A stretch of 31,686 bases of DNA from CAZWEZ01 sp964632795 (GCA_964632795.1 CAZWEZ010000043.1:1-31686); one strand, 5' to 3'; positions 14,752 to 23,922 are shown, counted from the first letter of the stretch. A program made the numbers and translations. The notes: generated from the letters alone by a model not told the origin.

Positions 14752-15384
14752 ATGAACAAGACGCCCGGCGAAGCCGGGTTCGATCCGGGCGATGGCGGCA
14801 ACCCGTCGCCCGAGGAGCGGGCGGATTTCGTCATCAGGCGGCTGGAGCAGTTCATCCGCGACGGCCGCACCATCGCCGAGGGGATGAGCTTCAAGCAGTG
14901 GCAGGAGATGGCCCGGGTCGAAGTTTCGAAGGCGATCATCGACGCCGAGAACAGCGTCCAGCGCGACGACGTGGTGACCAAGCGGCTGTTGTTCTGCATC
15001 GCCTCGGCCTTCGTCACCATCGGCTTCTGGGGCACCGCCTTCGCCTTCGACAAGACGAGCTACCTGCTGACCGCCATCGTCTGCGGGCTGGCCGGGTTCT
15101 GGCTGATGGCGATCGCCGGCGAATGGCGGATCCGCAAGTTCGTCAAGCGCCGTTCGGTCGACAAGCGGGCCAAGATCATGCGCCGGGTGGAGAGCCTGAC
15201 CCGGCGCATCCGCAAGATGGAGATCGAACTCAAGGACGAGGCCAAGGTGCTGGAGAAGGTGCTCAAGCAGAAGGCCATCGAGGAGGCCAAGGTGACCGGC
15301 ACCAGCCGCGAGGAGGCGATCGCCGAGGCCATGGATCTGGCCGACAAGCTGCGCCTCAAACACGGCTTTGACCTGGACACCTGA
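14752..15384 (+). CDS. Two-TM membrane protein with C-terminal coiled coil
   Basis: 210 residues, no family recognised. A soluble N-terminus contains a helix (EERADFVIRRLEQFIRDGRT) and the short motif MSFKQWQEMARVEV. Two membrane helices follow (about 76-97, LLFCIASAFVTIGFWGTAFA, and 102-123, YLLTAIVCGLAGFWLMAIAG). The remaining 85 residues are a highly charged helix, likely a coiled coil, with heptad-like spacing (RIRKMEIELKDEAKVLEKVL). N- and C-termini would be on the same side, presumably the cytoplasm because of the Arg/Lys after TM2. ATG 14752 is preferred; TTG 14737 is an in-frame alternative. It stands alone between a divergent SDR gene and ilvD. Confidence 0.72.
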   Translation: MNKTPGEAGFDPGDGGNPSPEERADFVIRRLEQFIRDGRTIAEGMSFKQWQEMARVEVSKAIIDAENSVQRDDVVTKRLLFCIASAFVTIGFWGTAFAFDKTSYLLTAIVCGLAGFWLMAIAGEWRIRKFVKRRSVDKRAKIMRRVESLTRRIRKMEIELKDEAKVLEKVLKQKAIEEAKVTGTSREEAIAEAMDLADKLRLKHGFDLDT

Positions 15385-15392
15385 GGTCTCCA

Positions 15393-15403
15393 TTATCCAC
15401 TAG
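15393..15403 (+). repeat. 11-bp match to the end of the 10532-10801 element
   Basis: The sequence TTATCCACTAG is identical to the right terminus of the inverted-repeat element (10791-10801). It ends in CTAG and sits in the short gap before ilvD. Nothing else of the element is found here, so it is either a solo end, a remnant, or chance. Confidence 0.35.
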
Positions 15404-15426
15404 GCTTGGCGCGAAAGGACGAGACG

Positions 15427-17268
15427 ATGCCCGAATACCGATCGAGGACCACCACCCACGGCCGCAACATGGCCGGCGCCCGCAGCCTGTGGCGGGCCAC
15501 CGGGATGACCGACGACGACTTCGGCAAGCCGATCATCGCCGTCGTCAACTCCTTCACCCAGTTCGTCCCCGGCCACGTCCACCTCAAGGACATGGGCCAA
15601 CTGGTCGCCCGCGAGATCGAGAAGGCTGGCGGAGTGGCCAAGGAATTCAACACCATCGCCATCGACGACGGCATCGCCATGGGTCACGGCGGGATGCTCT
15701 ACAGCCTCCCCTCGCGCGAGCTGATCGCCGATTCGGTGGAGTACATGGTCAACGCCCACTGCGCCGACGCCATGGTCTGCATCACCAACTGCGACAAGAT
15801 CACCCCGGGCATGCTGATGACGGCGATGCGCCTCAACGTGCCGACGGTGATGGTCTCGGGCGGCCCCATGGAGGCCGGGCGGATGGAGGTCGACGGCGCC
15901 GAGACCTCGGTCGACCTGATCGACGCCATGGTCCAGGCCGCCAACCCCGAGGTCGGCGACGAGCTGGTCCTGGACTACGAACGTTCGTCGTGTCCCACCT
16001 GCGGCTCGTGCTCGGGCATGTTCACCGCCAATTCCATGAACTGCCTGGCCGAGGCCCTGGGCCTGGCGCTGCCGGGCAACGGCACCCTGGTGGCGACCCA
16101 CGCCGAGCGCCGGGGGCTGTTCGTCGAGGCCGGGCGGCTGATCGTCGATATCACCAAGCGCTATTACGAAGACGACGAGGTCAGCGTGCTGCCGCGCTCC
16201 ATCGCCACCTTCGAGGGCTTCGAGAACGCGATGACCGTGGACATCGCCATGGGCGGCTCGACCAACACCGTGCTCCACCTGCTGGCCATCGCCAGGGAGG
16301 CCGGGGTCGATTTCACCATGGCCGACATCGACCGCCTGTCGCGCAAGGTCCCCAACCTGTGCAAGGTGTCGCCCAGCTCCTCCTACCACCTCGAGGACGT
16401 CCACCGGGCCGGCGGCATCATCGCCATCATGGGCGAGCTGGACCGCGGCGGGCTGATCCACCGCGACGTGCCGGCGGTCAACGCCCCCAATCGCGGCGAG
16501 ATCCTGGAAGCCTGGGACGTGCGGCGCAACGGCAACGGCGAGGGCAAACCCGGCGCCTTCTACCGCGCGGCGCCGGGCGGGGTGCCTTCGCTGGAGGCCT
16601 TCAGCCAGGACAAGCGCTATCCGGAGCTGGACCTCGACCGGGAGAACGGCTGCATCCGCGACATCGAGAACGCCTACAGCAAGGACGGCGGGCTGGCCAT
16701 TCTCCACGGCAACCTCGCCGAGGACGGCTGCGTGGTCAAAACCGCCGGGGTCGACGACAGCCTCCTCAGGTTCTCGGGACCCGCCGTGATCTGCGAAAGC
16801 CAGGAGGAGGCGATCGCCAGGATCCTCGGCGGCGAGGTCAAGGAAGGGGACGTGGTGATCGTCCGCTACGAGGGCCCCAAGGGCGGCCCCGGGATGCAGG
16901 AGATGCTGTACCCGACCAGCTACATCACCTCGATGGGGCTGGGCAAGGCCTGCGCCCTGGTCACCGACGGCCGGTTCTCGGGCGGCACCCGGGGCCTGGC
17001 CATCGGCCACGTGTCGCCCGAGGCCGCGGCGGGGGGCGCCATCGCCCTGATCGAGCCCGGCGACACGATCGAGATCGACATCCCCGGCCGCCGACTCGAC
17101 GTGGCCCTCGACGAGGGCGAACTCGCCGAGCGCCGCCGGGCCATGGAGGCCCGCGGGGAAGCGGCCTGGCGACCGGCCAAGCGCAAGCGGGTGGTGTCGG
17201 CCGCCCTCAAGGCCTACGCCGCGATGACCACCAGCGCCGACAAGGGCGCGGTCCGCGAAGTCACGTAG
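15427..17268 (+). CDS. ilvD: Dihydroxy-acid dehydratase
   Basis: A 613-residue iron-sulfur dehydratase that converts 2,3-dihydroxy-isovalerate and its homologue to 2-keto acids in valine, isoleucine and pantothenate synthesis. The cluster-binding cysteines are visible: C122 in the CITNCDKITPG motif and C195 in SCPTCGSCSGMFTANSM, at the same numbers as in E. coli IlvD. The region RFSGGTRGLAIGHVSPEAA with the C-terminal MTTSADKGAVRE end is also characteristic. The long form with the FVPGHVHLKDMG and GMLYSLPSRELIADSVEYMV blocks is the enterobacterial-type (larger) IlvD. ATG 15427 is preferred over TTG 15406 because proteins of this family begin MPxYRSRTTT. It appears monocistronic; the gap to the next gene (17269-17477) has a few short hairpins, such as 17332-17346, and nothing firmer. 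Confidence 0.97.
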   Translation: MPEYRSRTTTHGRNMAGARSLWRATGMTDDDFGKPIIAVVNSFTQFVPGHVHLKDMGQLVAREIEKAGGVAKEFNTIAIDDGIAMGHGGMLYSLPSRELIADSVEYMVNAHCADAMVCITNCDKITPGMLMTAMRLNVPTVMVSGGPMEAGRMEVDGAETSVDLIDAMVQAANPEVGDELVLDYERSSCPTCGSCSGMFTANSMNCLAEALGLALPGNGTLVATHAERRGLFVEAGRLIVDITKRYYEDDEVSVLPRSIATFEGFENAMTVDIAMGGSTNTVLHLLAIAREAGVDFTMADIDRLSRKVPNLCKVSPSSSYHLEDVHRAGGIIAIMGELDRGGLIHRDVPAVNAPNRGEILEAWDVRRNGNGEGKPGAFYRAAPGGVPSLEAFSQDKRYPELDLDRENGCIRDIENAYSKDGGLAILHGNLAEDGCVVKTAGVDDSLLRFSGPAVICESQEEAIARILGGEVKEGDVVIVRYEGPKGGPGMQEMLYPTSYITSMGLGKACALVTDGRFSGGTRGLAIGHVSPEAAAGGAIALIEPGDTIEIDIPGRRLDVALDEGELAERRRAMEARGEAAWRPAKRKRVVSAALKAYAAMTTSADKGAVREVT

Positions 17269-17477
17269 GCCACTTGGGTGTGTCCTCGTATACCGAGGGT
17301 CTGCATACGGCCACAGTACAGACCTTTGAAGACTCCGCCACGGAGTGCCGTTGATGACCCCAAGCGGTCATTTCGCGGGATTCCTCCCCCCTCGTGACAA
17401 AGGTCAGCGAGTAACGTTCTGATACCGCTCCGGAAGCATCTTCGATACACTCGGCCTAATCTCGCGTGGGGGAGACG

Positions 17478-20400
17478 ATGAACGACGTAGGCCAATGGCT
17501 CGACGGGCTCGGGCTCGCCCGCTACGCGGACCTTTTCGCCGAGCACGAGATAGATGGCGAGGTCCTGCCCGACCTGACGGACGAGGACCTCGAGAAGCTC
17601 GGCATTCCGCTCGGGGCCCGCAAGAAGCTAGTCAAGGCGATCGCGTCCCTGCCCGCAGAGGGGGTGGAAAGCGTCGCCGATCGGTCCCAGGCCCCGTCCG
17701 AGGCCGAGCGCCGGCAGCTTACGGTCATGTTTTGCGACCTGGTCGGCTCGACCGCCCTTTCCGAAGGTCTCGACCCTGAAGACCTGCGCACTGTCATCGC
17801 CGACTTCCAGGCGGCGTGCACGCAGTCGATCGAGGGCTACGCGGGATACGTCGCGCGTTTCATGGGCGATGGGCTTCTGGTCTATTTCGGCTATCCCCAG
17901 GCCCATGAAGACGATGCCGAATGCGCTGTCCGTGCCGGACTAGCCGTCGTCGAAGCCGTCGGCGGGATTTCGTCACCGACCAAGGAGGCGCTCCGGGTGC
18001 GGGTCGGCATCGCAACCGGGCTGGTGGTCGCCGGCGACATCATCGGTGCCGGTGCTTCCGAGGAGCGGGCCGTTCTCGGCGACACCCCCAACTTGGCGGC
18101 CCGGCTGCAAGGGCTGGCCGAACCGGACTCGGTGGTCATCGCCGACGCCACCTTGCGGCTGGTCGAGGGCCTTTTCGTCTGTGACGACCTCGGCCCGCAC
18201 TCCGTAAAGGGAATATCCCAGCTGGTCTCGGCATACCGTGTGCGCGGGGAAAGTGATGCACCCAGCCGTTTCGAGGCGAGCGCAGTCCGAGGCGTGACGC
18301 CACTCGTCGGTCGTGTCCCCGAGATCGGTTTATTGCTGGATCGTTGGCAGCGCACAAGGGACGGTGAGGGCCAAGTGGTCCTGTTTTCCGGCGAGGCCGG
18401 CATAGGAAAGTCGCGCATTCTACGCGGGTTTCAGGAACGACTCGAAGGCGAGCTCAGGAACAGAGTGTTGTACTTCTGCTCGCCTTATCACCGGAACAGC
18501 GCGCTCTATCCCGTGATCGATCAACTCGCCCGCGCCGTGAGGCTAAAGCAGGATGATGAACCGGAGCAAAAGCTGGACAAGCTGGAAGCCACACTTGCCT
18601 ACCTCGGGCTGCCCAAAGAAATAACCGCCCCGGTGCTCGCTCATGTCTTGTCGCTCCCGGTGGAAGGACGTTACCCGCCGCTTCCATTGGACCCCCAAGA
18701 ACTGCGAAGGGCATCGCTCGATGCCATGGTTACGATCATCGAGGCGATGGCGGAACGGCATCCCGTCCTGATGATCGTCGAGGACGCCCACTGGATCGAT
18801 CCGTCGACGCTGGAGCTGTTGAACCTGTATGTCGAGGGCATCCGCTCCATACCCGTCCTCCTCGTGATGACGTTCCGGCCCGAGTTCGAGGCGCCTTGGT
18901 CGGACTACGCGCACGTCACAGCGTTGGCACTCAGCCGCCTCAGCCGCCGCGAGTGTGTCGACATGATTGCCCGGGTGACCTCGGAGAAACCCCTGCCCGA
19001 AGAGGTCATCGACCACATCGTCACCAAGACCGACGGCGTTCCCCTGTTCGTCGAGGAGTTGACCAAGACGGTCATCGAATCGGGCCTCCTGGAGGAATCC
19101 GACGACCGCTACCTGTTGAGCAGGCCCCTGCCGCCGCTGGCCATCCCGGCGTCGCTGCAGGATTCCCTGATGGCCAGGCTCGACCACCTGGCGCCGGCCA
19201 AGAAGGTGGCCCAGCTCGCCGCAACGCTGGGACGGGTCTTCAGCCGTGATCTTCTTGCCGCTGTGTCGCCGTTGGAGGAGGCGGCGCTGGAGGACGCTCT
19301 CTCGCTGCTGGTCGACGCGGGGCTTATTTACCGGCGCGGCTTCGGTCCCGAGGCAAGCTATGAATTCAAGCACGCCTTGGTCCAGGACGCCGCGTACCAG
19401 TCACTGTTGAAAAGCACGCGGCTGCAGTATCACCAGCGTATCGCGGACGTTCTGGAGCAGCATTTTCCCAAGATCGCGGAGGTCGAGCCAGAAATCCTGG
19501 CCCACCATTGCACGGAGGCTCAAAACATCGACAAGGCGGTGGACTATTGGCACCGCGCCGGCACCCACGCTATCGAGATTTTGGCGAACCTGGAGGCTGT
19601 CGCTCATCTGACCCGGGCCTTGGAGCTTCTCGAAGCGCAGCCGGAGAACGATGAACGCGCGCGCCGCGAGCTGGGATTACGGGTCAGCCTGGGCGTTCCC
19701 TTGACCTCGACCAAGGGTCCGGGCGCGCCCGATGTTTACGAATCCTACAGCCGGGCGAGGACTATCTGCCAGAGGTTCGGAGATGCGTCGCAGGCTTTCC
19801 TGTTGTCATGGGGCCTGTGGCGCTGCTGCCAGGCCACGGGACGTATGCGCGAGGCCCGCGACCTGGGCGACGAATTGCTCAGCCTTGCACAACAGCACGG
19901 CGACCCCGAGTGGATCTTGGAAGCCCACCACGTTCAGTGGACCACTTTGACGAAGCTGGGAGAGCCTGCGGCCTGCTGGGAGCAAGCCAAGCAGGGCATC
20001 GCGCTCTACGAGCCGGAAAAGCACCACGTCCATGTCTTCTCCTATACGGACCATGATCCAGGCGTCTGCAGCCGCGGCGTGGGTGGGATGAGTCTCTGGT
20101 CGATAGGTTATCCGGACCAGGCCCGGACGCGGATACTGGAGGCCATGGAACTTGCCGACAAGCTGGAACACCCCTCGAGCCAGGCTCTCGCCCGAATCTT
20201 TTCGAGCTACGTGTTTCTGCTGCGCGGCGAGTACGACGTGGCGCGAGACTGCTTGGATGCGGCTAGCGCCCGATCCACCGAGCAAGGGTTCGCCCACTAT
20301 CTGTTGACCGCGAAAATACTGCGTGGCTGGCTGCTGGCGCGAGGGGGCGGCGCGACAGAGGGTCTCGAGTTGATAAGGGAGGGAGTCGAGTCCGACCGCG

Positions 20401-20825
20401 CCAGGGGCACGGGCGCGACCGATGCATACTTTCTCATGCTTCTTGCCGGGGCCTACGGGCGCGTGGGGAAGCCTGCTATGGGGCTCGAGGTGCTCGGCCA
20501 AGCCTTGGCCGAGGTCGAGGAGACCGGCGCACGGATGTTCGAGCCGGAGATGCTCCGGATGCGCGGCGAGCTCCTGCTTCGCGGCAACGGCGAGGAGTCT
20601 CTGGAGGCGGAGGTCTGTTTCGCCAACGCCCTCGATATTGCGCGCCGCCAGCAGGCCAAGTCCCTGGAGCTGCGCGCCGCAACCAGCCTCGCCCGCCTGT
20701 GGCAGGGCCAACGCAAACACGCTGAAGCCCGCGAGCTGCTCGAACCCGTCTACGACTGGTTCACCGAGGGCTTCGATACGCCCGATTTGATCGAGGCCAA
20801 GGAGCTGCTAAACACGCTGAAATGA
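17478..20825 (+). CDS. SAM domain / class III nucleotide cyclase / AAA ATPase / TPR signalling protein
   Basis: A 1115-residue cytoplasmic protein in four parts. Residues 1-60 are a SAM domain (QWLDGLGLARYADLFAEHEI ... LGIPLGARKKLVKAI). About 78-255 is a class III adenylyl/guanylyl cyclase with both metal Asp residues (D87 in FCDLVGST, D131 in MGDGLLVYFG) and the transition-state pair N205/R209 in NLAARLQ. About 275-600 is an AAA-type ATPase with Walker A GEAGIGKS (305-312) and Walker B LMIVED (431-436). The rest, to 1115, is helical TPR-like repeats. The catalytic set is complete, so cyclic nucleotide production is plausible, though adenylate versus guanylate cannot be settled by eye. The ATPase-TPR half resembles STAND regulators. 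ATG 17478 follows GGGGGAGACG. A cyclic nucleotide-binding protein is encoded about 8 kb to the left. The gap after it (20826-21002) holds only a short hairpin around 20897-20933. Confidence 0.92.
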   Translation: MNDVGQWLDGLGLARYADLFAEHEIDGEVLPDLTDEDLEKLGIPLGARKKLVKAIASLPAEGVESVADRSQAPSEAERRQLTVMFCDLVGSTALSEGLDPEDLRTVIADFQAACTQSIEGYAGYVARFMGDGLLVYFGYPQAHEDDAECAVRAGLAVVEAVGGISSPTKEALRVRVGIATGLVVAGDIIGAGASEERAVLGDTPNLAARLQGLAEPDSVVIADATLRLVEGLFVCDDLGPHSVKGISQLVSAYRVRGESDAPSRFEASAVRGVTPLVGRVPEIGLLLDRWQRTRDGEGQVVLFSGEAGIGKSRILRGFQERLEGELRNRVLYFCSPYHRNSALYPVIDQLARAVRLKQDDEPEQKLDKLEATLAYLGLPKEITAPVLAHVLSLPVEGRYPPLPLDPQELRRASLDAMVTIIEAMAERHPVLMIVEDAHWIDPSTLELLNLYVEGIRSIPVLLVMTFRPEFEAPWSDYAHVTALALSRLSRRECVDMIARVTSEKPLPEEVIDHIVTKTDGVPLFVEELTKTVIESGLLEESDDRYLLSRPLPPLAIPASLQDSLMARLDHLAPAKKVAQLAATLGRVFSRDLLAAVSPLEEAALEDALSLLVDAGLIYRRGFGPEASYEFKHALVQDAAYQSLLKSTRLQYHQRIADVLEQHFPKIAEVEPEILAHHCTEAQNIDKAVDYWHRAGTHAIEILANLEAVAHLTRALELLEAQPENDERARRELGLRVSLGVPLTSTKGPGAPDVYESYSRARTICQRFGDASQAFLLSWGLWRCCQATGRMREARDLGDELLSLAQQHGDPEWILEAHHVQWTTLTKLGEPAACWEQAKQGIALYEPEKHHVHVFSYTDHDPGVCSRGVGGMSLWSIGYPDQARTRILEAMELADKLEHPSSQALARIFSSYVFLLRGEYDVARDCLDAASARSTEQGFAHYLLTAKILRGWLLARGGGATEGLELIREGVESDRARGTGATDAYFLMLLAGAYGRVGKPAMGLEVLGQALAEVEETGARMFEPEMLRMRGELLLRGNGEESLEAEVCFANALDIARRQQAKSLELRAATSLARLWQGQRKHAEARELLEPVYDWFTEGFDTPDLIEAKELLNTLK

Positions 20826-21002
20826 GCCCTTCCAGGATCATGATTTCCAACAACTGTTAGGTCTGTTCATGGCTATACCCGGAAGTGACGGAAGTTCCGC
20901 CAGAGGTCTGCTTTCAGGCACTTGGCGGACATCGGTGAGGCAAGCTATCATCTGATTACGTCGTCATTTATGAGTACACATCCCAGGTGTCCTGCTCGCG
21001 CC

Positions 21003-21677
21003 TCAACGGGTTCCCGGGTTCGGCTGTTTCCAGTTGGCCAGGTAGTCCGGGACCGGGATGTCCGGATCCTGGCCGGGCGCTGGTTGGGGGGTGCCGGCGG
21101 TCTCGGCGAGCGGCAGCACGCCGGTCCAGATCCTCAGGTTCTCCTCGGAGTCCTCCTCGTCGCCGGGCGGCCCCTGACGGACCTTGACCGAGGCTTCGTC
21201 CAGCGGGAAGCCGATGACGGCGGTGGCCTTCAAATCGTTGGCCGTCGGCTTGGGGCCCTCGGCCCAGCGGCCGGGGGCGAGGCGCTCGACCAGGGCTTCC
21301 AGCAGCTTCATCTTGTCTTGCCGGTCCTCGACCAGGAAGGCTTGGCCGAAGCCGATGAACGAGCGGTAGTTGACGTTCAGGCTGTAGGCCGATTGGGCGA
21401 AGACCAGGCCGTCGATGATCGACACCTCGACGCAGCATTCGGCCCCCGGGCGGACCATCTCGCGGGTCGTCCGGCTGGCCGTCGAGGCATGGAAGTACAG
21501 GGTGTCGCCGACCCGCCAGTGGTTGCGCGGGATGACCACCGGCGTCCCCTTGTCGATGATGCCGATGTGGGCGACCAGGGCCTCATCCAGGATGGCGTAG
21601 GCCGTCTGGCGGTCGTAACAGGCCTTCTTCGGCATGCGGGACAACTTGGTCCGCTTGGTCTTCCTCAACTCGTTCAT
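21003..21677 (-). CDS. Pyridoxamine 5'-phosphate oxidase-fold flavoprotein, NimA-like
   Basis: 224 residues. The N-terminal 150 form a split-barrel flavin-binding fold: KLSRMPKKACYDRQTAYAIL opens it, then ALVAHIGIIDKGTPVVIPRN, GDTLYFHASTASRT and CCVEVSIIDGLVFAQSAYSL NVNYRS. This is the NimA-like branch of PPOX proteins, several of which bind FMN, F420 or haem; their reactions are mostly unknown. The C-terminal tail is acidic and Pro-rich, ending QPAPGQDPDIPVPDYLANWK. Start ATG 21677 is taken because the family begins near MxxLxKTxRTxLxRxPKKA and the extension upstream is not conserved. It is last in a run of minus-strand genes, 67 bases after the DsrE/F-like gene. Confidence 0.88.
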   Translation of the reverse strand: MNELRKTKRTKLSRMPKKACYDRQTAYAILDEALVAHIGIIDKGTPVVIPRNHWRVGDTLYFHASTASRTTREMVRPGAECCVEVSIIDGLVFAQSAYSLNVNYRSFIGFGQAFLVEDRQDKMKLLEALVERLAPGRWAEGPKPTANDLKATAVIGFPLDEASVKVRQGPPGDEEDSEENLRIWTGVLPLAETAGTPQPAPGQDPDIPVPDYLANWKQPNPGTR

Positions 21678-21744
21678 GGCGCGCCTCGTGTTTCCCGGGA
21701 TCGTCACGCGGGGCAAACTACCAAGCCCGCCGTATGGGTGCAAT

Positions 21745-22251
21745 TTAGATGAACAGGTTGATGTCGGACTCGAGCGCCCGTTCCATGTAGGTGGCGGCGC
21801 CGCCGACCTCGATCCCGTCGATCAGGTCGTCTTGGCCCCACTCGAACAGATCCATGGTCATCTGACAGCCGATCATATGGACCTCGGATTCGATGGCCGC
21901 GTCGCGCAGCTCCGGGATCGACGCCACGCCCTTTTTCTTGATCAGGTTCTTCATCATGGTCGTGCACATGGCGTCGACGCCGGGAATCGCCGATACCAGG
22001 TTGGGCATGGTCATGTGCATGCCCATCATCGGCAACTCCATCCCCGGATTGCCGAGAGTCGATATCTGCAGATGATTCAAATCTTTCTTCAGGAGCTGCA
22101 GGCCGTAAAAGGTGAAGAACATGGAAACCCGAACGTCCATGGCGGCCGCCGTGGTCGCCAGGATGAACGGCGGATACGCCCAGTCCAGGGTCCCCTTGGT
22201 GACGATCATGGACATGGACTTGGCGTCGGTTGCTTCTTCGGGGTCGTTCAT
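21745..22251 (-). CDS. DsrE/DsrF-like sulfur-carrier family protein
   Basis: 168 residues with the DsrE/F fold: SMSMIVTKGTLDWAYPPFIL (first strand and helix), MDVRVSMFFTFYGLQLLKKD, and the C-terminal EVHMIGCQMTMDLFEW, where the Cys is the expected sulfur-carrying or redox residue. A second Cys is in VDAMCTTMMKN. Met and Leu-rich helices suggest a membrane-near or oligomeric form; proteins like this occur beside sulfurtransferase and persulfide genes. Here no rhodanese or sulfite gene is adjacent, only a flavoprotein and a GFA-family protein, so a redox role is possible and inferred. Start ATG 22251 follows GGGAGG with good spacing. Confidence 0.86.
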   Translation of the reverse strand: MNDPEEATDAKSMSMIVTKGTLDWAYPPFILATTAAAMDVRVSMFFTFYGLQLLKKDLNHLQISTLGNPGMELPMMGMHMTMPNLVSAIPGVDAMCTTMMKNLIKKKGVASIPELRDAAIESEVHMIGCQMTMDLFEWGQDDLIDGIEVGGAATYMERALESDINLFI

Positions 22252-22309
22252 TTCTGATACCTCCCAACAAGACCTGATAATGATAGTGTCGGCGGCGGCG
22301 GAATGGAGT

Positions 22310-22717
22310 CTATTTCTTGACCCGCCCCTCCCGGTGCTGTGGCAAGCCGTCGTCGAGTTTCACCCAGTCCAGTCGGCTTTTGGTGAAGATATGGCTGCCC
22401 GGGGTCAGTTCGTTGGGATCGTCGAGGCAGGCGGCGGCGATGCTGATGGTGTCCTCCCGATCGAGACGCCGGTAGGTCAAGGTCGCCCCGCACTTGGGGC
22501 AAAAGCCGCGCTCGGCGATTTCCGACGAGGGATAGACGGCGGGCTTGTCGCCGGTCCACGAAACGTCGTCCGAGTGGAATGTCGCGAAGGTGAGAAAAGC
22601 CGCCCCGGCGGCCTTTTGGCAGGTGCGACAATGGCAGTGGGAGGTCCGAATCGGCTCGTTCTTGATCTCGAAGCGGACCGCGCCGCACAGACAGCTTCCG
22701 GAAAATTCCTGTTTCAT
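22310..22717 (-). CDS. GFA-family zinc protein
   Basis: 135 residues of the GFA fold, named for glutathione-dependent formaldehyde-activating enzyme although most members are uncharacterised. The zinc ligands are clear: CLCG near the start (SGSCLCGAVRFEI), CHCRTC (SHCHCRTCQKAAG) and CPKCG (GFCPKCGATLTY). It is complete in length. Its ATG overlaps the stop of xth in an ATGA junction, so the two are translationally coupled. Whether it handles glutathione adducts cannot be told from sequence. Confidence 0.92.
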   Translation of the reverse strand: MKQEFSGSCLCGAVRFEIKNEPIRTSHCHCRTCQKAAGAAFLTFATFHSDDVSWTGDKPAVYPSSEIAERGFCPKCGATLTYRRLDREDTISIAAACLDDPNELTPGSHIFTKSRLDWVKLDDGLPQHREGRVKK

Positions 22718-23487
22718 TGGCTCAACTCGCACCAGATGGGGGTGTGGTCCGAGGGCTTTTCGCATCCCCTCGGCTTGCGGTCGATGTCGCATGCGTGGAG
22801 CCGGTCGGCGGCCTGGGGCGACAGCACCAAGTGGTCGATCCTCAGGCCCCGGTCGCGCGGCCAGGCGCCGCCCCGGTAGTCCCACCAGGTATAGCGGCCG
22901 CCCCCGGGGTGGAGCGCCCGGAAGGCGTCGGTCAGGCCGAGATGGACGATGCGGCGCCAGGCGGCCCGGGTTTCGGGCCGGCACAGGGCGTCGTCCCGCC
23001 ACGCCCGGGGGTCGAAGACGTCGGCGTCCTCGGGGGCGACGTTGTAGTCGCCGCCCAGCACCAAGGCGTCCTCGGTGGCCAGCAGGTCGCGGACGTGGCG
23101 GTGGAGGCGGTCCATCCAGGCCAGCTTGTAGGGGAATTTTTCCGAATCCACCGGATTGCCGTTGGGCAGGTAGATCGAGGCCACCCGGACGCCTCCCGTC
23201 ACCGCCTCGATATAGCGGGCCTGGTCGTCGCCGTCATCGCCGGGCAGGGCCTCCAGCTCGACCTCGATCGGCCGCTTGGACAGCACCGCGACCCCGTTGT
23301 AGGTCTTCTGGCCGGCCACCGCGACGTTGTAGCCGAGGTCCCCGACCTCGATCCTCGGGAACCCCTCTTCAATGGTCTTGATCTCCTGGAGCAGGACCAC
23401 GTCCGGCGCCGCCTCGGCCAGCCAGTCGAGGAAGACCGGCAGCCGCGCCTTGACTGAATTGACGTTCCAGGAGGCGATGCGGATCAT
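22714..23487 (-). CDS. xth: Exodeoxyribonuclease III
   Basis: A 257-residue AP endonuclease/3'-exonuclease for base-excision repair. Landmarks of the exonuclease-endonuclease-phosphatase fold are MIRIASWNVNSVKAR (N8, N10), VLLQEIKT (metal-binding E35), IYLPNGNPVDSEKFPYKLAW, GGDYNVAPEDADVFDP with the catalytic Asp-x-Asn, GLRIDHLVLS and the terminal SDHTPIW with its catalytic His. Length is normal for the bacterial ExoIII/XthA family. It lies 22 bases after erpA and shares a stop/start overlap with the GFA gene, so it probably uses the erpA promoter. Confidence 0.95.
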   Translation of the reverse strand: MIRIASWNVNSVKARLPVFLDWLAEAAPDVVLLQEIKTIEEGFPRIEVGDLGYNVAVAGQKTYNGVAVLSKRPIEVELEALPGDDGDDQARYIEAVTGGVRVASIYLPNGNPVDSEKFPYKLAWMDRLHRHVRDLLATEDALVLGGDYNVAPEDADVFDPRAWRDDALCRPETRAAWRRIVHLGLTDAFRALHPGGGRYTWWDYRGGAWPRDRGLRIDHLVLSPQAADRLHACDIDRKPRGCEKPSDHTPIWCELSQ

Positions 23488-23509
23488 GTGCCCCCCAAGG
23501 GAGGCGCCG

Positions 23510-23866
23510 TCAGACCGCGAACGAGGTGCCGCAGCCGCAGGTGGACGCAGCGTTGGGGTTCTTGAGCGAGAAGAAGGAGCCGATCAGGTCCTCGACGTAG
23601 TCGAGCTGCGAGCCCTTGACGAAGTCCATCGACACCTCGTCGATCACCACCTTGATGCCGTTGTGCTCGAAGACCAGGTCGTCGTCGTTTTGCCGGTCGT
23701 CCAGGCTGAAGCCGTACTGGAAGCCCGAGCAGCCGCCGCCGGAGACGGCGATTCGCATCATCATCGCCTGATTGTCCCCCGTCGCCATCAGTTCGGAGAT
23801 GCGCCGCGCGGCGTTGTCGGTGACGTCGATCGTCGGTTTGTCGTCGGCGATTGAGGTGTCAGGCAT
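23510..23866 (-). CDS. erpA: Iron-sulfur cluster insertion protein ErpA
   Basis: 118 residues of the A-type Fe-S carrier family, which hands clusters to apo-enzymes. The three cluster ligands are present: C46 in SGGGCSGFQYGF and the C110-G-C112 pair near the C-terminus (STCGCGTSFAV). Other family marks are DNAARRISELM, MRIAVSGGGCSGF and VVIDEVSMDFVKGSQLDYVE. ErpA, IscA and SufA are close; the location beside dgt and xth, away from isc or suf genes, is the usual alphaproteobacterial place for ErpA. ATG 23866 is taken because MPDTS is followed by the conserved body and the upstream extension is not. A sigma-70-like promoter lies in front. Confidence 0.93.
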   Translation of the reverse strand: MPDTSIADDKPTIDVTDNAARRISELMATGDNQAMMMRIAVSGGGCSGFQYGFSLDDRQNDDDLVFEHNGIKVVIDEVSMDFVKGSQLDYVEDLIGSFFSLKNPNAASTCGCGTSFAV

Positions 23867-23922
23867 TGAAAAGCCTCGATTCCAAGGGCCATCGGGCAAT
23901 TGACGCACCCCGTCACGAGTCT

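Noticed and set aside
17332..17346. Short hairpin after ilvD as an intrinsic terminator
   Set aside because: The stem is only six base pairs with a three-base loop and no T-run follows, so a terminator call is not supported.
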